Origin: Clostridia bacterium
Lineage (GTDB): Bacteria; Bacillota; Clostridia; Christensenellales; Pumilibacteraceae
NCBI GenBank assembly: GCA_013316045.1
Contig: WSNJ01000011.1
Span: 1-33,996 of the forward strand
Length of the DNA stretch: 33,996 nucleotides
Reading direction: 5' to 3'
Shown here: positions 9,460 through 16,094 of the stretch, piece after piece
How the letters are laid out: each line of letters starts with the position of its first letter
Numbering within the stretch: position 1 is the first letter of the stretch
Made by a program: the position numbers and the translations under genes
The notes under the pieces: model-generated
Seen by the model: the letters and a program-made list of their open reading frames with translations, nothing else
Databases searched by the model: none
What the model was told of the DNA's origin: nothing

Positions 9460-10347
9460 ATGCTCGAAATCGCAAGTTCGGAAAAAACCAAAGAAAAAAT
9501 CGTTGTAGGAATGGGTTTTTTCGACTGTGTTCACGCGGGACACAGAGTTCTTATCGAGCGCGTAAAAGCAAAAGCTCGCGAATTGAGTGCAAAAAGCGCG
9601 GTAATTACTTTTTCAAACAATCCTTACAACAGGTTTGAAATATCGGACAAGCTGATTTATACATATAGTGAGCGTTGTCTGCTATTCAAAGACTTGGACA
9701 TAAATTACGTAATTCCTTTTGAATTTGACGAACGTTTCGGAAAAACGAGTAAAGACGACTTTTTGAGAGATTTATTCGAGAGATTCGACATAGCGGGTAT
9801 AGTTTGCGGATATGATTACAGGTTCGGCAATAACGGCGACGGAAATGCCGAATATCTGAAACACGTTGCGGCGCAAAATAATATATCGTTATCGGTAATA
9901 GAGCCCGTTTTACTCGACGGCGAACGCGTATCGAGTACGCTTGTTAAGGAAACTTTGCGTTCAGGGAATATTAAAAAAGCTAATTTTCTGCTGACCGTTC
10001 CGTATTTTATGACCGGCGAAGTTATACACGGACGCGGAGTGGGGAAGATTTACGGCTTTCCTACGGCAAATATCAATATTTCCGCCGATAAAATGCTTGT
10101 AAAAAACGGCGTATATGCTACAAGAACCGTATACGACGGCGAAGTCAGAAAATCGGTTACCAACGTAGGCGCAAAACCTACTTTCGACGAATCGGTCGTC
10201 AGCGTGGAAACGCTTATCAAAGACGAAAAAGCCGATTTATACGGCAAGCAAATCAAGTTGGAATTTACGGATTTTCTGCGCGATATACAAAAATTCTCTT
10301 CTCCTCGGGACCTTGCCGACCGCATAAAGAAAGATATTGAATATTAA
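9460..10347 (+). CDS. ribF: bifunctional riboflavin kinase / FAD synthetase RibF
   Basis: 295 residues converting riboflavin to FMN and then to FAD. The N-terminal nucleotidyltransferase half has GFFDCVHAGH (HxGH-type motif, about 18-27), GYDYRFG and the VSSTLVKETL segment. The C-terminal kinase half has GRGVGKIYGFPTANI and NVGAKPTF. It begins 4 bases after truB with AAGGGA upstream. No FMN riboswitch is present before it, as expected for an internal operon gene. In many Bacillota rpsO follows ribF; here transcription appears to restart at a new promoter. Confidence 0.95.
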   Translation: MLEIASSEKTKEKIVVGMGFFDCVHAGHRVLIERVKAKARELSAKSAVITFSNNPYNRFEISDKLIYTYSERCLLFKDLDINYVIPFEFDERFGKTSKDDFLRDLFERFDIAGIVCGYDYRFGNNGDGNAEYLKHVAAQNNISLSVIEPVLLDGERVSSTLVKETLRSGNIKKANFLLTVPYFMTGEVIHGRGVGKIYGFPTANINISADKMLVKNGVYATRTVYDGEVRKSVTNVGAKPTFDESVVSVETLIKDEKADLYGKQIKLEFTDFLRDIQKFSSPRDLADRIKKDIEY

Positions 10348-10370
10348 CTTTGAAAAGAGCTTAAAAATAT

Positions 10371-10399
10371 TTTCCTTTTTATGAAATATATGTTATAAT
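10371..10399 (+). promoter_or_regulatory. extended -10 promoter of pepP-efp
   Basis: TGTTATAAT (10391-10399) is an extended -10 element with a perfect TATAAT; the -35 at 10371 (TTTCCT, 17-base spacer) is poor. The predicted transcript starts near 10406, just 11 bases before the ATG and at the edge of GGAGG (10407-10411), so the leader is extremely short. Confidence 0.6.
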
Positions 10400-10416
10400 T
10401 ATCAACGGAGGATTTT

Positions 10417-11466
10417 ATGTACGAAAATCTTTTTGGCGGAAAAACAGACGCTTACGTAATTTTCAGCCCGCAAAACCGTTTTTATTTTACAAATTTCAAA
10501 TCTTCGTTCGGATGTCTTGTTTTGACCGAAAACGAAAAAACGTTCATAACGGATTCGAGATATATGAAAGCGGCGCAGGAAAAACTCGAAGGTTTTAATC
10601 TTATCGTCGCGCGCGGAATGAGCGATATTTACAAGTTTGTAATCGAAGTTCTTAAAAAGACCGATGCGAAAACCGTAGGATTCGAAGATAAATTTCTGAC
10701 GGTTTGCGAGTACAAGACGCTTAAAAACGAATTGGCGGATTTCAAACTTACGCCTGCAAGCGCAAATATAGAATCGCTTAGAATAATCAAGAGCGCGGAC
10801 GAAGTCGCAAAAATTACCGAAGCTCAACGCATAGCCGAGCGTGCGCTCAGAAAAATAATACCGCTTATAAAGCCGGGCGTTACCGAGCGCGATATGGCGG
10901 CCGAGCTTGCATACGAAGCCGTTAAAGACGGCGCGGACTGTATGTCGTTCGATACGATATTCGCATTCGGAGAAAATTCCGCAAAACCGCATCACGTACC
11001 GTCTGCTAAAAAGTTTGAAAAGAACGATATAATTTTGCTCGACTACGGGGTAAAATATCAAGGATATTGCTCAGATATGACGAGAACGTTTTTCATAAAC
11101 GACCCCAATCCCGAGCTTGCTTCTATTCATAACATAGTTTTAGAAGCTCAGAATTACGCGCTTAAACATATCAAAGCAGGTATGACCTGCCACGAGGCCG
11201 ATTCGCTCGCAAGAGAATATATCCGCGCAAACGGATACGATAAAGAATTCGGGCATTCGCTGGGGCACGGCGTAGGGCTCGATATACACGAAGCGCCGTT
11301 TGTAAGAGAAAACGGTCAGGACGTTTTGCAGGACGGTATGGTAATTACCGTTGAGCCCGGAATTTATATAGACGGACTCGGCGGAGTACGTATAGAGGAT
11401 ATGGTTGTCGTCCGTGAAGACGGAATAGAGAACTTAACCGATTTTGAAAAAACATTAGAAATTTAG
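10417..11466 (+). CDS. pepP: M24-family Xaa-Pro aminopeptidase
   Basis: 349-residue cytosolic metallopeptidase that removes an N-terminal residue preceding proline. The creatinase-like N-terminal domain (1-130) is followed by a pita-bread domain with all five metal ligands: D209 and D220 (LLDYG, CSDMTRTFF), H284 (SLGHGVGLDIHE), E313 (TVEPGIY) and E327 (RIEDM). GGAGG precedes the ATG by 5 bases. The pair pepP-efp is very common in Bacillota. An aminopeptidase P versus prolidase (PepQ) assignment cannot be settled from motifs; the efp neighbour favours aminopeptidase P. Confidence 0.9.
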   Translation: MYENLFGGKTDAYVIFSPQNRFYFTNFKSSFGCLVLTENEKTFITDSRYMKAAQEKLEGFNLIVARGMSDIYKFVIEVLKKTDAKTVGFEDKFLTVCEYKTLKNELADFKLTPASANIESLRIIKSADEVAKITEAQRIAERALRKIIPLIKPGVTERDMAAELAYEAVKDGADCMSFDTIFAFGENSAKPHHVPSAKKFEKNDIILLDYGVKYQGYCSDMTRTFFINDPNPELASIHNIVLEAQNYALKHIKAGMTCHEADSLAREYIRANGYDKEFGHSLGHGVGLDIHEAPFVRENGQDVLQDGMVITVEPGIYIDGLGGVRIEDMVVVREDGIENLTDFEKTLEI

Positions 11467-11475
11467 GAGGATTTT

Positions 11476-12036
11476 ATGGTATCGGCAGGAGATTTCCGCA
11501 AGGGAGTAACAATCGAAATAGACGGCAAGGTGTACGTTATAGTTGATTTTCAACACGTTAAACCGGGCAAGGGTGCGGCGTTTGTTCGCGCTAAAATTAA
11601 GAACATAGTAACCGGTCAGGTGTTGGAGCAAACGTTCAACCCGTCCGATAAGTATGAAAATGCGCATATTGAGCGCAAAGAAATGCAATACTCGTATAAC
11701 GACGACGGATTGTATTACTTTATGGATATGGAAACTTACGAAATGATTCCGCTCAACTACGAGATAGTTGCGGAAGCAATGAAGTTTGTTAAAGAAGAAA
11801 TGATGGTTTCTGTACAGAGCTACAAGGGCGTTGCATTCTCGGTTGAGCCGCCGAATTTCGTTGAACTCGAAGTAACGGAAACCGAACCCGGTATTCAGGG
11901 CGATACTTCCAAAGCCGGAAACAAGCCCGCCAAACTCGAAACGGGATTCAATATCAACGTCCCGCTCTTTATCAATATGGGCGATAAAATTCGCGTTGAC
12001 ACGAGAACCGGAACGTATATGGAACGCGTTAAATAA
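11476..12036 (+). CDS. efp: translation elongation factor P
   Basis: 186 residues, exactly the family size, with three beta-barrel domains. The loop that reaches the peptidyl-transferase centre reads KPGKGAAF, with the lysine that carries the modification in other bacteria; no modification enzyme gene is in the window. The C-terminal segment [24 protein letters not shown] is the family signature. It relieves ribosome stalling at polyproline. AGGAGG lies 5 bases before the ATG and 9 bases after the pepP stop, so both share one transcript. Confidence 0.97.
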   Translation: MVSAGDFRKGVTIEIDGKVYVIVDFQHVKPGKGAAFVRAKIKNIVTGQVLEQTFNPSDKYENAHIERKEMQYSYNDDGLYYFMDMETYEMIPLNYEIVAEAMKFVKEEMMVSVQSYKGVAFSVEPPNFVELEVTETEPGIQGDTSKAGNKPAKLETGFNINVPLFINMGDKIRVDTRTGTYMERVK

Positions 12037-12039
12037 ATT

Positions 12040-12609
12040 ATGAAAACCGTTAAAGATAAATATTTGGTCGTCGGCGCCGATTTTGCGGGCTTTCCGCTTA
12101 AAGAAGCCGTAGTTGCGCACCTGAAAGCCAAAGGATGGAAGATAGAAGATTTCGGCGTCAAAGCGGACAGCGACCCCAACGATACGGATTTGATGTTTCA
12201 CAGAGTGGGGCTCAGAGTAGGAGCGGAAATTTCGGAAGGTCGTTACGAGCGCGCGCTTTTGTTCTGCGGTACCGGTATGGGCATACATATCGCCGCAAGC
12301 AAATGCCCGCACGTTCACGCGGGCGTAGTTGAAAGCGTACCCGCCGCACTACGTGCTATTACCGGTAACGGCGTAAATGTTCTTGCTATGGGCGCGTTCT
12401 ACGTAGCCCCTGCAATGGGTTGCGATATTGCCGACGCATATCTCAATGCGGAACTCGGAAGCGGCTACGAATGGTGGCACAATTTTTATGAGTTTCATAA
12501 GCTCGCAATCGATGAGCTTGAAGCGTTCGATTATGATGAATACAAAAAGAACGGTTACAATGTCAAAAAGCTCGGCGATTTCGATTTGAAACTCGAAACA
12601 AAGCCATAA
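12040..12609 (+). CDS. RpiB/LacA/LacB-family sugar-phosphate isomerase-like protein, substrate unknown
   Basis: 189 residues. The fold markers of RpiB are clear: GADFAGFPLKEAV at the N terminus, the CGTGMGI nucleotide-loop-like motif (catalytic Cys kept), AASKCPHVHAGV and NVLAMGAF. Two residues usually linked with catalysis or substrate binding differ: the His of the GxDHAGF motif is Phe, and the region aligned to the second active-site His reads RAITGNG. About 40 extra residues with an aromatic stretch (EWWHNFYEFHK) extend the C terminus. So the substrate is probably not ribose-5-phosphate. It starts 3 bases after efp and is the last gene before a strong terminator. Assignment to the superfamily is firm, the reaction is open. 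Confidence 0.8.
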   Translation: MKTVKDKYLVVGADFAGFPLKEAVVAHLKAKGWKIEDFGVKADSDPNDTDLMFHRVGLRVGAEISEGRYERALLFCGTGMGIHIAASKCPHVHAGVVESVPAALRAITGNGVNVLAMGAFYVAPAMGCDIADAYLNAELGSGYEWWHNFYEFHKLAIDELEAFDYDEYKKNGYNVKKLGDFDLKLETKP

Positions 12610-12616
12610 TAAAAAC

Positions 12617-12650
12617 GGAAAGCGGTTATTTTGTAACCGCTTTTTTCGTT
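12617..12650. terminator. intrinsic terminator, likely bidirectional
   Basis: Arms 12619-12628 (AAAGCGGTTA) and 12634-12643 (TAACCGCTTT) pair perfectly around a 5-base loop and run into T-rich sequence. On the minus strand the stem is followed by CCGTTTTTATTAT. It sits between the convergent RpiB-like gene and the minus-strand GyrI-like gene, so it can serve both. Confidence 0.88.
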
Positions 12651-12672
12651 TTGTTTTTAATATGCCGTTTTC

Positions 12673-13125
12673 TTATTTTACAGCCAAATATAAATAGCAA
12701 TGAGCTTTACCGTCTTTTGTGTATTCGGCAGGGACGGTGCTTTCGTAATCGACAGTAAAAGCGCGTTCCAGTTCTCCGCTTGCGGTAAGATTCCAGACTT
12801 TCGTCCACGCTTTATTCGCGCATTCGGTTATACTTTCTCCGTTTTCGTCGATTTTGATATATTTACCTTGCGCAACCGATTTTTCCATTTCGGTAAAGAA
12901 ATCCGCCGTTACGGTCATTACAGACAAATTATATTTGCCTTTTTCGTTGTTTTCGTAGTCGCTGTACGCCGAAATAGGGGAAAGTCCCTTTACGGGAATG
13001 CCGTTTTCGACAAAATCAAGCGGCACTTTACCGCATAAAATATCCGCCCAAAGTTCGTTGATTTTAGCCATTCCGCTCTCGGAATTATCCGTGCGTATCG
13101 TTACGCTCTTAAATGAGTATCCCAT
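12673..13125 (-). CDS. GyrI-like / AraC-type effector-binding domain protein
   Basis: 150 residues resembling the stand-alone effector-binding (GyrI-like) domain found at the C terminus of AraC- and MerR-type regulators: MGYSFKSVTIRTDNSESGMAKINELWADIL at the start is shown only in part here (residues 1-20 carry a strand-helix pattern), with SAYSDYENNEKGKYNLSVM in the middle and a C-terminal WNLTASGELERAFTVDYE stretch. There is no DNA-binding domain. Such proteins bind small hydrophobic molecules or counter toxins of DNA gyrase; the ligand here is unknown. AAGGAG lies 9 bases before the ATG. It follows the YdeI-like gene by 30 bases in one transcription unit. Confidence 0.75.
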   Translation of the reverse strand: MGYSFKSVTIRTDNSESGMAKINELWADILCGKVPLDFVENGIPVKGLSPISAYSDYENNEKGKYNLSVMTVTADFFTEMEKSVAQGKYIKIDENGESITECANKAWTKVWNLTASGELERAFTVDYESTVPAEYTKDGKAHCYLYLAVK

Positions 13126-13155
13126 AATTACGGTTCTCCTTTGAAATAATTCGTT

Positions 13156-13716
13156 TTACATAGGTTTCAGATTTTTATTGAGCCTGTCTACAATCCAAGC
13201 TATCCGCTTTTCCCGCCCAGCATCCGTTTTTGCGTCTAAATATGCTTTTGTATAGGTTCTTTTTACCGATGGTGGCATTGATAGAAAATTTGCATAGGCG
13301 AGTTCAAAGTCTTTCAGAATTTCGGTTATGCAAGCAATGTCTTCTTCGGTAACGGCGGCGGATTTCGGAGCGTCCCACTGTCCGTTATTTTTAGCTTCTT
13401 CAATTTTACGTCTTCCGACGTCGGTCATAATTCCTCGTTTTTCAAGTTCGCCGATAAGCGCTTTGTTTTTCTCTGACCACTTACTGTTTGTTCTGCGCAT
13501 AGAAAAATACTTTTTATAAGTTGTATCGTCTATGCTTTGCATCCGTCCGTCAATCCAACCGAAACACAGAGCTTCTTCGAGCGCTTCGTTTGCTTTGACT
13601 GTTTTCGGACCGCCGCTTTTGCCGAACAAAAGCCAAACACCATTGCTCGATAAGCAATTTTTTTCAAGCCACTTCCGAAAATCTTCTCTGTTTTCAAACT
13701 TTATACAATCGTTCAT
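13156..13716 (-). CDS. YdeI/OmpD-associated family protein
   Basis: 186 residues. Family features are an N-terminal FENREDFRKWLEKN helix, the GVWLLFGKSG strand, EALCFGWIDGRMQSID, and a C-terminal KRTYTKAYLDAKTDAGREKR helix of the OmdA type. Members in Bacillus and Salmonella have been linked to resistance to antimicrobial peptides or bacteriocins, but the biochemical role is not known and I do not assign one. The start at 13716 follows a short AGGA. Its promoter is clearly visible upstream (13737-13765). Together with the GyrI-like gene it forms a two-gene unit set inside otherwise conserved housekeeping and sporulation loci. Confidence 0.8.
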   Translation of the reverse strand: MNDCIKFENREDFRKWLEKNCLSSNGVWLLFGKSGGPKTVKANEALEEALCFGWIDGRMQSIDDTTYKKYFSMRRTNSKWSEKNKALIGELEKRGIMTDVGRRKIEEAKNNGQWDAPKSAAVTEEDIACITEILKDFELAYANFLSMPPSVKRTYTKAYLDAKTDAGREKRIAWIVDRLNKNLKPM

Positions 13717-13736
13717 TTTCCTAAAACCTTTATGTA

Positions 13737-13765
13737 ATTATAACATATGGAGTTATATTTTTCAA
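13737..13765 (-). promoter_or_regulatory. sigma-A-type promoter of the YdeI-like/GyrI-like unit
   Basis: On the minus strand TTGAAA (13765-13760), a 17-base spacer and TATAAT (13742-13737), with TG one base before the -10 (extended -10). The predicted transcript start is near 13730, leaving about 14 bases of leader. Confidence 0.8.
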
Positions 13766-13791
13766 GTAAAAACGTCGGATGCGAATAATAA

Positions 13792-13836
13792 CCCAAACGT
13801 ACCCAAATAAACCCCCAAATCCCCACAAAATCCCCC
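13792..13836 (-). other. G-quadruplex-capable tract
   Basis: On the minus strand there are five G-runs (5, 4, 5, 3 and 3 bases) separated by loops of 7, 4, 7 and 7 bases, so the G3+N1-7 pattern is met with a spare run. The plus strand is the matching C-rich strand (13792-13794, 13802-13804, 13812-13816, 13821-13824, 13832-13836). It lies between two divergent promoters and is unlike the surrounding base composition. Folding in the cell is inference. Confidence 0.55.
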
Positions 13837-13853
13837 ACGGAATTATCTTCCTT

Positions 13854-13876
13854 TTTGTCGAATTTTATGGTATAAT
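13854..13876 (+). promoter_or_regulatory. Spo0A box with extended -10 promoter before the Spo0A-C gene
   Basis: TTTGTCGAA (13854-13862) is a perfect match to the Spo0A binding consensus. Eight bases later comes TGGTATAAT (13868-13876), an extended -10. No -35 close to TTGACA is present at the usual distance, as in promoters that need Spo0A for activation. The predicted start is near 13883. The heptamer core also occurs by chance inside several genes here, so the location rather than the match alone is the argument. Confidence 0.6.
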
Positions 13877-13911
13877 TTGTAATGTAAATAAAACAAAAGG
13901 AACTGAATTTA

Positions 13912-14343
13912 ATGATTACACAAGTACAGACAGCAGACACCGCGGTAAACTCTTTCGTATTTTCGGAGAGTATCTTGGCAAACAAACCGGTCGGCAATCC
14001 GCTTGACGAAAGAATAACGACGTTGTTTCTGACGCTCGGAATATCCGCCAAAGTTAAAGGATACAGATTTTTGCGCGAAGCGGTAAAGCTCATTAAAAAC
14101 GAGCCGAGCAGAATAGATAATATTTCCAAATGCGTATATTCCGTAATAGCAAAGAATAACGGAACGAAAGTTTCCAACGTGGAAAGGTCGATAGGGTATG
14201 CAATCTTATTATCGTATAATTCCGGTAAACTTATGAATCTCAACAATTTGTTCGGAACGGTAATTTTTCGGACGTACGAAAAGCCGTCGGCAAGTGAATT
14301 TATGGCGCTTGTTGCCGAAAAACTACGCTACGAAGATTTATAA
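13912..14343 (+). CDS. stand-alone Spo0A C-terminal DNA-binding domain protein (no receiver domain)
   Basis: 143 residues. From about residue 31 to the end it follows the sporulation master regulator Spo0A effector domain: LDERITTLFLTLGISAKVKGY, RFLREAVKLI, a Tyr-containing VYSVIAKNNGTKVSNVERSI helix-turn-helix, LNNLFG and the C-terminal SEFMALVAEKLR. The phosphoacceptor receiver domain is missing; only about 30 unstructured residues precede, and the upstream DNA is regulatory, not coding. The recognition helix keeps the Glu-Arg pair (VER) but has changes beside it (SN for SR, IGY for IRH compared with my memory of B. subtilis). AAGGA lies 10 bases before the ATG. It stands directly before the spoIIIA operon and has a Spo0A box in its promoter. 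A constitutively active or competing Spo0A variant is the simplest guess. Confidence 0.88.
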   Translation: MITQVQTADTAVNSFVFSESILANKPVGNPLDERITTLFLTLGISAKVKGYRFLREAVKLIKNEPSRIDNISKCVYSVIAKNNGTKVSNVERSIGYAILLSYNSGKLMNLNNLFGTVIFRTYEKPSASEFMALVAEKLRYEDL

Positions 14344-14362
14344 TAAACAAAAGCGGCAGCGA

Positions 14363-14382
14363 TGCAAAAATTTATTTTTGCA
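14363..14382. repeat. AT-rich inverted repeat after the Spo0A-C gene
   Basis: TGCAAAAA (14363-14370) and TTTTTGCA (14375-14382) form an 8-base-pair hairpin with a 4-base loop; CGGC/GCCG (14354-14357, 14384-14387) could extend it with unpaired bases between. No U-run follows, so it is at most a weak terminator. Confidence 0.35.
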
Positions 14383-14432
14383 AGCCGAGTAACGTTATAA
14401 TAAAATTCAATAAATTGTAAAGGCTGTCTGAG

Positions 14433-14461
14433 TCATAAAATAAGGACAAACGTAATACTTA
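14433..14461 (+). promoter_or_regulatory. candidate sigma-E promoter of the spoIIIA operon
   Basis: TCATAAA (14433-14439), a 14-base spacer, then AATACTTA (14454-14461). This fits the sigma-E -35 pattern KMATAWW and the ATAC core of the -10 CATACANT with the usual 14-base gap. In B. subtilis spoIIIA is a mother-cell sigma-E operon. The predicted start falls on 14468, the A of the spoIIIAA ATG. Confidence 0.55.
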
Positions 14462-14467
14462 TATAAT

Positions 14468-15397
14468 ATGATTTACGACAGCCTTTATAAAATATTGCCG
14501 CAAGGCATTTCAAACGTAATATGCAAGCGTCTTAATCCCGATAGGGTATACGAGATTCGTTTGCGCACCAATAAACCCGTTATGATAAACTATGGCGGGA
14601 ATTTTTATTATTTGTCGGCAAACGGCGTAAAAGATTCGGTATCGAGTAGTATGATTTGTTCGGAAGGCGTAATTTCGGATATAGTTGTTAAAGCGTCCGA
14701 ATATTCGCTGTATGCCGTGAACGATAACATCTGCAACGGATACATTACGATAAAAGGCGGCGTGCGCTTGGGACTTGCGGGCGAGATAGTCTGGGAGCAA
14801 GACGACATACGCACAATAAAGAATTTCAGCTCATTGAATATTCGGGTGCCGCACGAGATTTTCGGTTGCGCGCAAAAAGTTTACGAATACGCGTGCGAAA
14901 GAGAATTGAAAAATACGCTTGTCATTTCGCCGCCGGGAGCAGGTAAAACAACGCTTTTAAGGGATTTGGCGCGCATTATCGGCAATGCAAGTCCTGTAAC
15001 GAATATTCTGCTTGTGGACGAGCGCAACGAGCTTGCGGCGGTACATAACGGCGTAGCACAGCTTGATATAGGCGTTCATACCGACGTTATAAGTAATTGC
15101 AGTAAACAATTTGCTTTTTCGCAAGGAATACGGGCGATGCGACCCGACATTATAGTAACCGACGAGCTGTTCGGGGATAAAGATATTTCGGCGATAGAAT
15201 ATGCTTGCGCGTCGGGAGTATGCGTTATAGCGTCCGTACACGCCGCAGACCACGCCGACCTTATAAATAAGCCGGGGTTTGAAAACATAATAAAGAAAAG
15301 GCTTTTCAGGCGGTACGTAAATTTATCGTCAAGGCACGGACCGGGAACTTTCGACGGAATATACGACGAAAATTTCAACTGTATTTATTACTCTTGA
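14468..15397 (+). CDS. spoIIIAA: stage III sporulation protein AA (engulfment-channel ATPase)
   Basis: 309-residue secretion-type ATPase related to type II/IV secretion ATPases; it powers the mother-cell side of the SpoIIIA-SpoIIQ feeding channel. The N-terminal region has the VYEIRLRTNKPVMI strand. Walker A is PPGAGKTT (G157 to T162, K160), Walker B is ILLVDERNE, followed by RAMRPDIIVTDEL and ASVHAAD. The ATG at 14468 fits the family N terminus but has no Shine-Dalgarno, and the candidate promoter would start the mRNA at this base. It is the first gene of eight in the operon. Confidence 0.95.
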   Translation: MIYDSLYKILPQGISNVICKRLNPDRVYEIRLRTNKPVMINYGGNFYYLSANGVKDSVSSSMICSEGVISDIVVKASEYSLYAVNDNICNGYITIKGGVRLGLAGEIVWEQDDIRTIKNFSSLNIRVPHEIFGCAQKVYEYACERELKNTLVISPPGAGKTTLLRDLARIIGNASPVTNILLVDERNELAAVHNGVAQLDIGVHTDVISNCSKQFAFSQGIRAMRPDIIVTDELFGDKDISAIEYACASGVCVIASVHAADHADLINKPGFENIIKKRLFRRYVNLSSRHGPGTFDGIYDENFNCIYYS

Positions 15398-15403
15398 AAT
15401 GAG

Positions 15404-15886
15404 ATGATAACTAAATTTCTTATTGTCGCATTATGTATGGTCGCGGGAACAATGACGGGCGTAATGTTTTCAAAAAAACTCGTAAAGCGAGCCGAATACT
15501 TTGAAAAAATGTTGAATTTAGTGAATGCGATTATCTCGGAAGTAAAATTCCGCAAAAGCGCAACTAAAACGATTCTGTCCGAATTTTGCAAATCCGACGG
15601 GTCGCTGTTGTCGGAACATCTCAGAACGTATATAGAATGCGAAGATTTTTCGTCGTTTGCGTTATCGAAAAACTTTCTGAACGAAGAAGAAAAACGGGAA
15701 ATAGAAAGACTGTTTCTTTCGCTCGGTACTTCTGACAGTCAGACGCAGATTTTCGAGCTTGAAAACTACAAACTTAAAATTTCGGATATGCTCAAAGCGG
15801 CAGACGAGAAGAAAAAAAAGTTCGGCGGGCTTTATATAAAACTCGGATTTTTCGCGGGACTTGCTCTCGGAATAATAATATTATAG
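15404..15886 (+). CDS. spoIIIAB: stage III sporulation protein AB
   Basis: 160 residues. A hydrophobic segment at the N terminus (about 4-22) and another at the very end (about 143-160, ending AGLALGIIIL) frame a charged, helical body, with the family's LGTSDSQTQ motif near residue 108. It resembles GspF-type secretion platform proteins and is thought to sit in the mother-cell membrane with SpoIIIAA. The ATG comes 6 bases after the spoIIIAA stop; the ribosome site is poor, so coupling is likely. Confidence 0.93.
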   Translation: MITKFLIVALCMVAGTMTGVMFSKKLVKRAEYFEKMLNLVNAIISEVKFRKSATKTILSEFCKSDGSLLSEHLRTYIECEDFSSFALSKNFLNEEEKREIERLFLSLGTSDSQTQIFELENYKLKISDMLKAADEKKKKFGGLYIKLGFFAGLALGIIIL

Positions 15887-15895
15887 GAGTGCGAA

Positions 15896-16093
15896 GTGGA
15901 TATAAATATTATTTTCAGAATAGCCGCCGTCGGAATAATAACCGCCATAGTAAATCAGATTCTCAAAAAGGCGGATAAAGACGAAATAGCTACAATAACG
16001 ACGCTTGCCGGGCTTGTAATAGTTTTGCTTATGGTCGTAGATATGATTTCTCAGCTGTTCGATACTTTAAGAACTATGTTCGGCTTATACTGA
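15896..16093 (+). CDS. spoIIIAC: stage III sporulation protein AC
   Basis: 65-residue membrane protein with two hydrophobic helices (about 4-21 and 33-58) separated by the polar turn KKADKDE. Size and sequence (IFRIAAVGIITAIVNQILK) are typical. The start is GTG with AGGAG 6 bases upstream. It forms part of the membrane base of the channel together with AD and AE. Confidence 0.93.
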   Translation: MDINIIFRIAAVGIITAIVNQILKKADKDEIATITTLAGLVIVLLMVVDMISQLFDTLRTMFGLY

Positions 16094-16094
16094 A

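Noticed and set aside
9345-10420. FMN riboswitch before or after ribF
   Set aside because: The truB-ribF gap is 4 bases and the region after ribF contains only the pepP promoter; no riboswitch-sized structured leader is present.
13713-14246. Minus-strand 177-codon frame across the control region and Spo0A-C gene
   Set aside because: It runs through the promoter region and antisense to a clear Spo0A domain, and its product resembles nothing recognisable.
14396-14401. TATAAT in the gap before spoIIIAA as a vegetative promoter
   Set aside because: The -35 position reads TATTTT at the right spacing and there is no TG extension, so support is poor compared with the sigma-E-like match.
14462-14467. 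TATAAT directly before the spoIIIAA ATG
   Set aside because: It abuts the start codon, so transcription from it would begin inside the gene; no -35 is present at 17 bases.
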